Assembly (NCBI GenBank): GCA_030065125.1
Contig: JASJDM010000059.1
Location: forward strand, 1 to 39,106
From: Lysobacterales bacterium
GTDB taxonomy: Bacteria; Pseudomonadota; Gammaproteobacteria; Xanthomonadales; SZUA-38
Direction: 5' to 3'
DNA length: 39,106 bases
Part shown: one piece after another, positions 24,203 to 32,073 of the stretch
Position numbering within the stretch: the stretch's first letter is position 1
How the letters are laid out: each line of letters opens with the position of its first letter
Position numbers and translations under genes: made by a program
The notes under the pieces: model-generated
What the model was told of the DNA's origin: nothing
Databases searched by the model: none
The model's input: only the letters and a program-made list of their open reading frames with translations

Positions 24203-25498
24203 ATGGTAAGCCAGATTCCCGACCCGGCACAGCTGGACCCCATGGAAAAGGCAAGCGTCGATGAGTTACGCGCCGTTCAGCTGAAACGCCTCAAACAGAC
24301 CCTGCAACTGAGCTACGACAACGTAGCCCCCTATCGGAAAAAGTGTGACCACGCCGGTGTGGCGCCGGCCGACCTGAAGTCACTGGAGGACCTGAAACGG
24401 TTTCCCTTCACCTTGAAATCGGACCTTCGCGATAACTACCCCTTCGGCATGTTCGCCGTGCCCCTGTCGGAGGTGGTGAGGATCCACGCCTCCAGCGGCA
24501 CCACAGGCAAACCCACGGTGGTGGGATACACACGCGGCGACATCGACATGTGGTCCGAGGTCATGGCCCGCTCCATCCGCGCCAGTGGCGGCGAGAAAAG
24601 CGACGTCATCCATGTGGCTTACGGCTACGGCTTGTTCACCGGCGGCCTGGGGGCACACTACGGTGCCGAGCGGTTGGGCGCCACGGTCGTCCCCATGTCC
24701 GGCGGTCAGACGCCGAAGCAGGTGCAGCTGATCCGGGATTTCAAGGCGGACATCATCATGTGTACGCCCTCCTACATGCTCAACATTGCCGACGAATTCG
24801 AGCGCCAGGGCCTTGACCCGGCCCAGTCGACGCTGAAGGTGGGCATCTTCGGCGCCGAACCGTGGGGCGAAGCCATGCGCCGGGAAATCGAGCATCGCTG
24901 CGGCCTGCAGGCCATTGATATCTACGGCCTGTCCGAGGTCATCGGTCCTGGTGTGGCCAACGAATGCATCGAAACCAAGGACGGCCCGACCATCTGGGAA
25001 GACCATTTCTACCCCGAAATTGTCGACCCGGATTCCGGGGACCCGGTGCCGGACGGCGAGTTCGGCGAACTGGTGTTTACGTCACTCAGCAAACAGGCGC
25101 TGCCCATCGTTCGCTACCGGACCCGCGACCTGACCCGATTGCTGCCCGGAACGGCCCGGCCCATGCGCCGCATGGACAAGATCACCGGACGCTGCGACGA
25201 CATGCTGATCATCCGCGGCGTCAACGTTTTTCCGACCCAGATCGAAGAGCGCATCCTGGCGCTGGAGGCGCTCAGCCCCCACTACCAGCTGATCGTGGAC
25301 CGGGCCAACAATATGGACACCCTGACCGTAAACGTTGAGCTGGCCGAGGCAAGCGACGGCGGGGACGCCATTGCCGCCCAGCTGCAGCGGGACATCAAGG
25401 ACTATGTGGGAGTCACCACAACCGTCCACATCCTGGACTCCGGCAAAGTGCCCCGTTCGGAAGGCAAGGCTGTACGCGTCATCGATCAGCGCAAGTAG
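24203..25498 (+). CDS. phenylacetate-CoA ligase family enzyme (PaaK-like)
   Basis: A 431-residue AMP-forming acyl-CoA ligase with the PaaK layout. The N-terminal LKQTLQLSYDNVAPYRKKCD is typical; the P-loop HASSGTTGKPTVVGYT, the second motif IYGLSEVIGPGVANEC, the hinge region YRTRDLTRLLPG and the C-terminal GRCDDMLIIRGVNVFPTQIE are all intact. The enzyme activates an aryl-acetate or similar acid with ATP and CoA. No other paa genes are in the window, so the substrate could be another aromatic acid. ATG 24203 is chosen with GGTGAAG upstream; an earlier in-frame ATG exists at 24146. Confidence 0.88.
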   Translation: MVSQIPDPAQLDPMEKASVDELRAVQLKRLKQTLQLSYDNVAPYRKKCDHAGVAPADLKSLEDLKRFPFTLKSDLRDNYPFGMFAVPLSEVVRIHASSGTTGKPTVVGYTRGDIDMWSEVMARSIRASGGEKSDVIHVAYGYGLFTGGLGAHYGAERLGATVVPMSGGQTPKQVQLIRDFKADIIMCTPSYMLNIADEFERQGLDPAQSTLKVGIFGAEPWGEAMRREIEHRCGLQAIDIYGLSEVIGPGVANECIETKDGPTIWEDHFYPEIVDPDSGDPVPDGEFGELVFTSLSKQALPIVRYRTRDLTRLLPGTARPMRRMDKITGRCDDMLIIRGVNVFPTQIEERILALEALSPHYQLIVDRANNMDTLTVNVELAEASDGGDAIAAQLQRDIKDYVGVTTTVHILDSGKVPRSEGKAVRVIDQRK

Positions 25499-25617
25499 CG
25501 CCCGAATCCGGCATCGGGATAAATGCCCGCACATGTTATGGTAACTGTCGAGGGGCCGGGGCCGTGGCGAAGGAACGGTTGGCGTGGAAGTATTCAAACA
25601 GCTGGTGGGCGGGTGAG

Positions 25618-26016
25618 ATGAGCTGGAATCTCGTCCATCACCACAGGTGGGCTATCATCGAGCTGATCCTGACTGGGGAGCAAACCCAGCAGGACTTCGT
25701 TGAGGCGGCTACGGCCCGGGTCAAACTGGGAAAAGAGACTGGCGTTTCCAGGTTTATCATCAACCCGGTAGACCTGGTGGCGTCCCGGGATCAGGCGTTC
25801 GACGTGGTCTCGATTCCGGCAACCGTGTACGCGAAAAACCAGGCAGACCCTTCCAGTGCCGTCGCCCTGCTCCAATCTCCCGACAAGGCAACACGGGAGC
25901 TGGTGAAGTTCTACGAAACCGCCGCACTCAATCGCGGATGGCTGGTGCGAATTTTCGAAGACCGGGAATGCGCCATCCAATGGCTGCTGGGCGTCAAGGT
26001 GCAGTCTGCAACCTAG
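25618..26016 (+). CDS. SpoIIAA-like (STAS-fold) protein, copy 1
   Basis: A 132-residue soluble protein. It has the short-strand start IIELILTGEQTQQDFVEAA, a central FIINPVDLV, and the C-terminal FYETAALNRGWLVRIFEDRECAIQWL, which matches the end of SpoIIAA-like/STAS-fold proteins. It is a close paralogue of the next gene (shared KETGV.RFIINP.(D/E)LVA and FYETAALNRGW). No Ser/Thr phosphorylation site of the anti-sigma-antagonist kind stands out. ATG 25618 is chosen with GGTGAG immediately upstream. The role is unknown. Confidence 0.6.
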   Translation: MSWNLVHHHRWAIIELILTGEQTQQDFVEAATARVKLGKETGVSRFIINPVDLVASRDQAFDVVSIPATVYAKNQADPSSAVALLQSPDKATRELVKFYETAALNRGWLVRIFEDRECAIQWLLGVKVQSAT

Positions 26017-26118
26017 CAGTCTGTCGGGACGTCGGTCGGGACTGCGGGCCGGCGGCATTGACGGGCGCAGGCTGCTTGCCGATGATGGTGAGCCCATCCC
26101 GACAACAACCAACAAGAT

Positions 26119-26523
26119 ATGGGCTGGAAACTCGTTCATCATCGTGATCTCGGCATCATTGAGCTGATCCTTCGCGGCGAACTGACCCAGAAGGACTTTA
26201 TTGACGCTGCCTCGGCACGGGTCCGCGCTGGCAAAGAGACTGGCGTCAACCGATTCATCATCAATCCCCTGGAGCTGGTCGCTACACGCACCCAGGCCCT
26301 GGACGTGGTGGACATTCCCAGCCAGGTTTACGAGCGAAATCACGCGAACCCCACCAGTTTCGTAGCGCTGCTGCAGGCTGAAGGCGAGGAAATGCGCCTG
26401 CTGACCCGCTTTTACGAAACCGCGGCACTCAACCGCGGCTGGAAGATCAGGGTTTTCGAACAGCGTGAGGCTGCACTGACGTGGTTGAATGGCGTGCAGC
26501 TGACGCTACCGGATCAACCTTGA
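26119..26523 (+). CDS. SpoIIAA-like (STAS-fold) protein, copy 2
   Basis: A 134-residue paralogue of the gene before it, co-linear over the whole length from LVHH through KETGVNRFIINPLELVATR to FYETAALNRGW and the final REAALTWLNGV. A 102-bp spacer with no clear promoter separates the two, so they could be co-transcribed. Its last 18 bp overlap the end of the convergent isochorismatase-family gene. This is a local tandem duplication that has diverged; the role is unknown. Confidence 0.65.
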   Translation: MGWKLVHHRDLGIIELILRGELTQKDFIDAASARVRAGKETGVNRFIINPLELVATRTQALDVVDIPSQVYERNHANPTSFVALLQAEGEEMRLLTRFYETAALNRGWKIRVFEQREAALTWLNGVQLTLPDQP

Positions 26524-27048
26524 GAGTTCCCTGAACGCGTCTGACCCTGAGTGTTCCAGCCACTCGAACACCACCATTTCCGTAGTAACCACCGAGGCGC
26601 CAGCCCGGGCAGCCCGATCCAGCGCCCTGGCCTTGCTTTCCGGTTGGCGCGAACCCACAGCGTCGGACACCACGAACAGGTTCAGACCCTGATCCAGCAG
26701 TCCCAGCACGGTCTGCAGGACACAGACATGGGCCTCCATGCCCACCACGATGACCTGCTTCCGATCCAGCTCCGTCAGCCGCTGCATCAATGCTGAATTG
26801 CGCGCACAGCTGAACTCGGTCTTCTCCAGTACCTCGGCCGGCTGCAGCAGCTCTGCCAGCTGCGGCACCGTGTGTCCCAGCCCACGGGGATACTGCTCCG
26901 ACGCGAGCAGCGGGACCTGCAGTCGGCGGGCCGCACGACACAGGATGTCTGCATTGCGCAGCAGCGGCTCAACGGCATCTATGGCGGGAACCAGGCGCTG
27001 CTGGATGTCCACCACCAGAAGACAGGACAAATTGGATTGCATGAGCAC
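26506..27048 (-). CDS. isochorismatase-family cysteine hydrolase
   Basis: A 180-residue member of the isochorismatase-like hydrolases. The catalytic triad is visible as D14 (VVDIQQR), K76 (EKTEFS) and C109 (EAHVCVLQT, with the cis-peptide-forming residues before it). Subfamilies include nicotinamidase, N-carbamoylsarcosine amidase, ureidoacrylate amidohydrolase and YcaC-like enzymes. The size and VVVGMEAHVCV favour the YcaC/ISOC1-like group. It is 75 bp downstream of the purine operon on the same strand; a role on a ureido or carbamoyl intermediate is attractive but unproven. Confidence 0.8.
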   Translation of the reverse strand: MLMQSNLSCLLVVDIQQRLVPAIDAVEPLLRNADILCRAARRLQVPLLASEQYPRGLGHTVPQLAELLQPAEVLEKTEFSCARNSALMQRLTELDRKQVIVVGMEAHVCVLQTVLGLLDQGLNLFVVSDAVGSRQPESKARALDRAARAGASVVTTEMVVFEWLEHSGSDAFRELSRLIR

Positions 27049-27123
27049 GGTTGGATTCCCTTTGACCTGGGCACAGTTTAGCGGCGTAGACTCGGTTTGC
27101 GGAGATCCGCCGGGCCGTCTCGA

Positions 27124-28383
27124 CTATTGGCGGCCCGCCAGGGCCCTTCTGAGCGACTGGATATCTGGATCGATGACCAGCGGTGCCCCTGCGGCCCGCT
27201 GTGCGCTGGGTATGTCTTTGAGTCCGCTGCCGGACGCCAGGCAGATGACCCTGTCGTTATCGCCCACCTGCTGGTTTTGGACCAGATGCCTGACCGCAAC
27301 CCAGGACACGGCAGCGGAGGGTTCCAGGAACAACCCCGTTGATCGGGCAATCTCCGGAATTGCCTGGAGGATCTCTTCATCGCTGACCGTGACGGCCAGG
27401 CCGCTGGACTCAACCACAGCCCTGACGGCGGCCAGGCCATCCCGGGGCCGGTCGACTGAGATGGAGTCGGCAACGGTACTGGCATTGACCTCCGCCAGCA
27501 CCACCCGGGACCAGTCGCCTGATTCGCCGCTTTCGACAACGCGCCGGGACGTCAGGCTGATGGCGGCGCTGTTTTCCGATTGTGCGCAAACGATGCCGGG
27601 CAGCCGGTCGACCAGTCCAGCGGCCCGCAGATCGCGCCAGCCCTTCCAGATTCCGCTGGCCAGGTTGCCGTCACCGGTGGGCACCACGATCCAGTCCGGC
27701 GCCTGGCGGCCAAGGTCCTCCCAGATCTCGTAGCTGCAGGTCTTTTTTCCCTCCCGGGTAAACGGGTTCAAACCGGTGCTGCGGTTGTACCAGCCGAATT
27801 CCGCGCAGGCCTCCAGGCACAGATCAAATGCGGCGTCGTAGTTGCCCCGCACCGCCAGCACCTGGGCGCCGAAACACAACAGCTGGGCCAGTTTTGCGGC
27901 CGGTACTTTTTCCGGCACAAAAACCACCGCGTGCAGTCCCAGGCCAGCAGCCATGCACGCCATGGAGGAGGCGGCGTTGCCGGTACTGGCCGTGGCCACG
28001 GTGGTAACGTCCAGCTCCAGCGCCCGGCGCAGTACCACCGCGCTGGCGCGGTCTTTGGTGGAGGCACTGGGATTGACAGTTTCGTCCTTAAAATACAGGC
28101 GATTCAGCCCAAGGGACCTGCCGAGTCGGGTTGCCGGATACAGAGGCGTGGCGCCAACTTTGAGAGGAAATGAACCCGTGCACTCCACGGGCAGCAGCGG
28201 CGCAAAGCCAAACATTCCGTCCGTGTTGACGCCGAATCCTTCATCGTCAATTCGGGAAACGGCCCCGGCGTAGTCGTAGTTAATGTCGAGATTGCCGCCG
28301 CAGTGGGGACACAGGTAGCCGCCGAACTCCGCCGGCTGGGTCCCGGCGCAGGCGACACAGCGGTAGCCGTTCACAACGCTCAC
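27124..28383 (-). CDS. threonine-synthase-like PLP enzyme with zinc ribbon
   Basis: A 419-residue fold-type II PLP enzyme. It opens with a zinc ribbon (C9, C12, C25, C28), has the Schiff-base lysine K110 in NPSASTKDRAS, then TASTGNAASSMACM for phosphate/substrate binding, and VPTGDGNLASGIWKGW later. Threonine synthases of this branch act on O-phosphohomoserine, but related enzymes eliminate from other beta- or gamma-substituted amino acids. It is the eighth gene of the purine operon, and its ATG overlaps the ygeW stop by 4 bp. I infer a part in breakdown of an amino-acid-like product of the purine ring, possibly replacing the lyase YgeX, rather than in threonine synthesis. Confidence 0.8.
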   Translation of the reverse strand: MSVVNGYRCVACAGTQPAEFGGYLCPHCGGNLDINYDYAGAVSRIDDEGFGVNTDGMFGFAPLLPVECTGSFPLKVGATPLYPATRLGRSLGLNRLYFKDETVNPSASTKDRASAVVLRRALELDVTTVATASTGNAASSMACMAAGLGLHAVVFVPEKVPAAKLAQLLCFGAQVLAVRGNYDAAFDLCLEACAEFGWYNRSTGLNPFTREGKKTCSYEIWEDLGRQAPDWIVVPTGDGNLASGIWKGWRDLRAAGLVDRLPGIVCAQSENSAAISLTSRRVVESGESGDWSRVVLAEVNASTVADSISVDRPRDGLAAVRAVVESSGLAVTVSDEEILQAIPEIARSTGLFLEPSAAVSWVAVRHLVQNQQVGDNDRVICLASGSGLKDIPSAQRAAGAPLVIDPDIQSLRRALAGRQ

Positions 28384-29402
28384 ATGGTCAACGCCATCAG
28401 CGCCTTGGCGGTGTGCAGCCGATTGTCCGCTTCCGGGTATACCCGGGACTGGGGCCCATCGATCACCGCGTCCGTCACTTCACTGCCTCGGTCCGCCGGC
28501 AGGCAGTGCATGTAAATTCCCTCTTTTTTTGCCCTGGCCATCATGGCCTCGTCGCAGATCCAGTGGCGGTACTGCTGAGCCACTCCCATGGCGGCATCGG
28601 GCTCGCTGAACAGCGACTCCACACCCCAGCTCTTGGGGTACACAATATCGGCATCCGCGAAAGCCTCTTCCATGCTGTTGACCACTTCGAAGCTGCCGCC
28701 GGAGCGCCGGGCGTTATCCCTGGCGGTCTGCATCGGCTCCTCCATCAGGGTGTACTCGGGCGGGTGCGCCAGGGTGACGTTCATGCCAAACCGCGTCATC
28801 AGCGAGATCAGCCCCTGGGGAACCGACATGGGCTTAACGTAGCTGGGGGCATAAGCCCAGGACACGGCGATCTTCAGGTCCTTCAGGTCTTTGCCGAACT
28901 CTTCCCGGATGGTCATCAGGTCGGCCAGGGTCTGGCAGGGATGGTCAACGTCACACTGCATGTTGATCACCGGCACCTCGGCCCAGTAGGCCACGTCCCG
29001 CATGTAGGACTGCCCTTCCCCCGGAACCAGGTCATGGCGTATGGCAATGCCGTGCCCGTAGCCGGACAGAATGATGCCCATGTCCTTGGGGCTTTCGCCG
29101 TGAGCAATCTGGGAAGTTTCCGAGTCAATGAAATGCGCATGCCCGCCCAGCTGGGTCATGCCGGCTTCAAAGGAGTTGCGGGTGCGGGTGGATTTGTCGA
29201 AAAAAATAAGGAACAGGGTTTTATGGGCCAGGTGCAGGGTGGGAATGCCGGCCTTGAACTCCGCCTTGAGCTGGTCGGCGGTATCCAGGGCCAGCAGGAT
29301 CTCTTCGTCCGTCCAGTCCTGGGTCATCAGCCAGTCGCGCCCCTTCAGCTGATCGGTGATTGGCTTGGCTTGTTGTGTCACTGGCTTTTCCTTGATCGTC
29401 AA
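28380..29402 (-). CDS. ygeW: YgeW-type carbamoyltransferase
   Basis: A 340-residue member of the aspartate/ornithine carbamoyltransferase family. The carbamoyl phosphate motif STRTR is at 71-75 and HCLP at 299-302. Long stretches match E. coli YgeW closely, for example NMQCDVDHPCQTLADL, SVPQGLISLMTRFGMNVTLAH and SMEEAFADADIVYPKSW, which separates it from biosynthetic ArgF/PyrB. In the uric-acid-type cluster it is thought to transfer carbamoyl from a ureido intermediate to phosphate, giving carbamoyl phosphate. Its ATG overlaps the ygeY stop by 4 bp (ATGA). It is somewhat shorter than the E. coli protein. Confidence 0.9.
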   Translation of the reverse strand: MTIKEKPVTQQAKPITDQLKGRDWLMTQDWTDEEILLALDTADQLKAEFKAGIPTLHLAHKTLFLIFFDKSTRTRNSFEAGMTQLGGHAHFIDSETSQIAHGESPKDMGIILSGYGHGIAIRHDLVPGEGQSYMRDVAYWAEVPVINMQCDVDHPCQTLADLMTIREEFGKDLKDLKIAVSWAYAPSYVKPMSVPQGLISLMTRFGMNVTLAHPPEYTLMEEPMQTARDNARRSGGSFEVVNSMEEAFADADIVYPKSWGVESLFSEPDAAMGVAQQYRHWICDEAMMARAKKEGIYMHCLPADRGSEVTDAVIDGPQSRVYPEADNRLHTAKALMALTM

Positions 29403-30595
29403 TGGGCCCCGGCCAGGCTTTCCACCAGCGCCACGTAAAAGGCGGTGCTGCGCACCAGGTGGTCCACCTCGGTCTGTTCGTTGGGGGCATGGGCAAATTT
29501 TTCGTGGCCGGGGCCAAAGCCGATGGTGGGAATTTGATGCATGCCGGCGGTGGCCACCGCGTTGGTGCTGAAGATCCAGAAACCAATCTCCGGTTCCTGG
29601 CCAAAAGCCTCCCGGTAGGCTGTTTTCGCTGCGACCACACCGGGGGCGTCCTCCGGCGTTTCCCAGGTGGGGTAGTACTTGCGGGTGGGATAGGTCAGTC
29701 CGGTGTGACTGGGTACCTCGTAATCCAGTACCGTCACTGTAGCTTCAGCTGCCTGCACCGAGGGCAGCGCCAGGATTTCCGCCACCGACGTCTCTTCCGT
29801 TTCACCCACGGTCAATCGACGGTCCAGGTGAATGGTGCAGCCGTCGGCCACGGCGCAAAGGCTGGGTGAGGTGCTGCGGATTTCGCTGATGGTCACGGTG
29901 CCTTTGCCCAGGGGGTCCCTGGGCTCCAGCCGTTCATTGAGCGCCTCGATGTCCGCAATGATACCGGCCATCTTGTAAACCGCGTTGATGCCCCGCTCCG
30001 GCGCCGAGCCATGGCAGGACACGCCGGTGGTGTGGACTTCCATTTCCATTCGGCCGCGGTGACCCCGGTAGATGTTCAGGCTGGTGGGTTCGGTGATCAC
30101 CACCAGTTCGGGGCGCAGCCCCCCTTCGTTGATGATGTATTGCCAGCACAGGCCATCGCAGTCCTCTTCCTGGACCGTTGCCGTCACATACAGGGTGATC
30201 TCTTCCGGCATTCCCCGTTGCTTCAGAAGGGCACCGGCGTAAACGCTGGAGGCCACCCCACCCTTCTGATCGCTGGTGCCGCGGCCAAACAGCAAATCGC
30301 CTTCAACGTCCCCGGAATGTGGATCGCGATCCCACAGGGCCGGGTCACCCACGTCCACGGTATCCACGTGGCCGTCCATGGCGATCACCCGCGGCCCTGA
30401 ACCGATCCGGCCCAGCAGATTGCCCATGGGGTCCACGGTGACTTCATCGTATCCCAGCCTCAGCATCTCCTCCCGGATCCGCTGGATCACCGCCCCTTCC
30501 CGGGAGCTGAGGGACGGGATGCGGATGATGTCCTGCATGAACTGCAGGAGATCCTCGCGCATGGCCCGGGCGCCCTCGTAGTAAGCCTTGTTCAT
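29399..30595 (-). CDS. ygeY: YgeY-type M20 metallohydrolase
   Basis: A 398-residue M20-family di-zinc hydrolase. Metal and catalytic residues are H76 and D78 (MDGHVDTV), D109 (GTSDQKGG), E143-E144 (VQEEDCDG) and a late His in GPGHEKFAHAPNE. Blocks such as CDGLCWQYII, GVSCHGSAPERG and TSPSLCAVADGC match E. coli YgeY, often labelled a putative selenium metabolism hydrolase. In the uric acid cluster it is thought to cleave an amide or ureido bond in an opened purine ring. ATG 30595 gives an ATGA overlap with the gene before; the frame extends upstream to 30688 without family similarity. Confidence 0.9.
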   Translation of the reverse strand: MNKAYYEGARAMREDLLQFMQDIIRIPSLSSREGAVIQRIREEMLRLGYDEVTVDPMGNLLGRIGSGPRVIAMDGHVDTVDVGDPALWDRDPHSGDVEGDLLFGRGTSDQKGGVASSVYAGALLKQRGMPEEITLYVTATVQEEDCDGLCWQYIINEGGLRPELVVITEPTSLNIYRGHRGRMEMEVHTTGVSCHGSAPERGINAVYKMAGIIADIEALNERLEPRDPLGKGTVTISEIRSTSPSLCAVADGCTIHLDRRLTVGETEETSVAEILALPSVQAAEATVTVLDYEVPSHTGLTYPTRKYYPTWETPEDAPGVVAAKTAYREAFGQEPEIGFWIFSTNAVATAGMHQIPTIGFGPGHEKFAHAPNEQTEVDHLVRSTAFYVALVESLAGAH

Positions 30596-32073
30596 GCTGC
30601 TACCGCCTGGTTGAAATCGTTGATCAATTGGTCCCATTGACTCACAACATCCTGGGAGAACACCCCGGCCCAGAAATCGGGATCCCACAGCTCGCGCAAT
30701 TCGTCGGAGCTGCGGCCCTGCTGCTCCACCCAGGTGAAATACTTGAAGTTGTGCAGCGCCTTCTGGTCCGCATAGGTCAGCTCGCGCAGATGGTCCGTAG
30801 TGATCCCCTGCAGGTAGCGGGCGTAGTGCTGATCAGCCAGCCGCGGGGAATAGGGCCCGTGGGACTGCTGGACTTCCTCCATGCGGGACTGGTACAGGCT
30901 CATGGCGTCGGTCAGCGGGGTAAACAGCACGTCCCGCTGATCCATGTCGTAGTAGTGCGCCGCTTTGATGCTGGCCACCAGATTGCATAGACCGGACAAT
31001 CCAACCAGGGGCAGCGACTGCAGCAGCCCCTCGTCCACCCCTTCCCGGCGCAGGCACTCATGCCCGGCCGGCTCGTTGAACAGGCGCATCAGCTGCATGG
31101 TCTGTTCGTCGTCGATGGCCGCCACCAGGTTGGTGTTGCGCACGTTGTGAATCCACGGAATGTGCTTGTCGCCGATGCCCTCGATGCGATGCTCACCAAA
31201 GCCGAACTCCAGCAATGTGGGGCACTGCAGGGCCTCGGCGGCAACTACGCGGACATCCGGGTGGACCTTGCGCAGGTAGTCTCCGGCCGCCAGGGTGCCG
31301 GCCGAACCGGTTGCGCTGATGTAGGCTGACAGCCGTCGTCCCTGGCGCCCACCGTTGGCGAAAAACTTTAGAAAGATCTCGTCGATAAAGGATCCGGTCA
31401 CGTGGTAGTGCCAGATGGCGTTGCCGAATTCTTCGAACTGGTTGAACACCACAATGCCGTCGCCGCGGGATTCGCGCAGCTCCCAGCACTTGTCGTAGAT
31501 CTCTTTGACGTTGGATTCGGTGCCCGGCGTAGCAATGATTTCGTCGGTTCCGATCTCTTCCAGCCACTGGAACCGTTCCCGGCTCATGCCCTCGGGCAGG
31601 ATCGCCACTGCCGGGCAGGCCAGCAGGGCGCAGTCATAGGCACCGCCGCGGCAGTAGTTACCGGTGGAGGGCCATACCGCCTTCTGGGTTTCCGGGTCGA
31701 AGTTGCCGGTGACCAGGCGGGGCACCAGGCAGCCATAGGCCGCGCCCACCTTGTGGGCTCCGGTGGGGAACCAGTTGCCCAGGATGCCGACGATGGTGGC
31801 GTCCACGCCGGTGATTTCCCGGGGAAATTCAATCCAGTTGCCGTGACCGAAGCCGCCGCCGTGGGCCACTGCCTCATTCTTCCACGTGATGCGGAACAGA
31901 TTTGCGGGATCCAGGTCCCACAAGCCGGTGTCCTTGAGCCGGCCGGCAATGTCCTCGGAAACCTGGGTGGGATCTTTCTGCTGGGCAAAGGTCGGCAGGA
32001 CGATGCCGCGCTGGCGGGCCCGCTGGACGGATTTTTTCAGGATATCCGGGCGAATTTGCGGCACCAGGTTCAT
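30592..32073 (-). CDS. uncharacterised 493-residue fold-type II PLP enzyme
   Basis: A 493-residue protein of the cysteine synthase/tryptophan synthase beta superfamily. The likely Schiff-base lysine is K108 (PTGAHKVGAAYG), the asparagine loop STGNYCRGGAY starts at 136, and a phosphate-binding SATGSAGTLAAGDY is downstream. It has an N-terminal extension of about 70 residues and a C-terminal extension of over 100 that ordinary cysteine synthases lack. It does not resemble YgeX, which carries a different lysine motif. In the operon it takes the place between xdhD and ygeY; both junctions are 4-bp overlaps. I infer a lyase or replacement reaction on an amino acid such as a diaminopropionate or ureido-alanine derivative. 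Confidence 0.8.
   Translation of the reverse strand: MNLVPQIRPDILKKSVQRARQRGIVLPTFAQQKDPTQVSEDIAGRLKDTGLWDLDPANLFRITWKNEAVAHGGGFGHGNWIEFPREITGVDATIVGILGNWFPTGAHKVGAAYGCLVPRLVTGNFDPETQKAVWPSTGNYCRGGAYDCALLACPAVAILPEGMSRERFQWLEEIGTDEIIATPGTESNVKEIYDKCWELRESRGDGIVVFNQFEEFGNAIWHYHVTGSFIDEIFLKFFANGGRQGRRLSAYISATGSAGTLAAGDYLRKVHPDVRVVAAEALQCPTLLEFGFGEHRIEGIGDKHIPWIHNVRNTNLVAAIDDEQTMQLMRLFNEPAGHECLRREGVDEGLLQSLPLVGLSGLCNLVASIKAAHYYDMDQRDVLFTPLTDAMSLYQSRMEEVQQSHGPYSPRLADQHYARYLQGITTDHLRELTYADQKALHNFKYFTWVEQQGRSSDELRELWDPDFWAGVFSQDVVSQWDQLINDFNQAVAA

Noticed and set aside
27124..28383. Housekeeping threonine synthase
   Set aside because: No homoserine kinase or dehydrogenase is near, and the gene is translationally coupled to ygeW.
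28380..29402. Ornithine carbamoyltransferase for arginine biosynthesis
   Set aside because: Motifs match YgeW much better than ArgF, and the gene is embedded in the purine operon with no arg genes.
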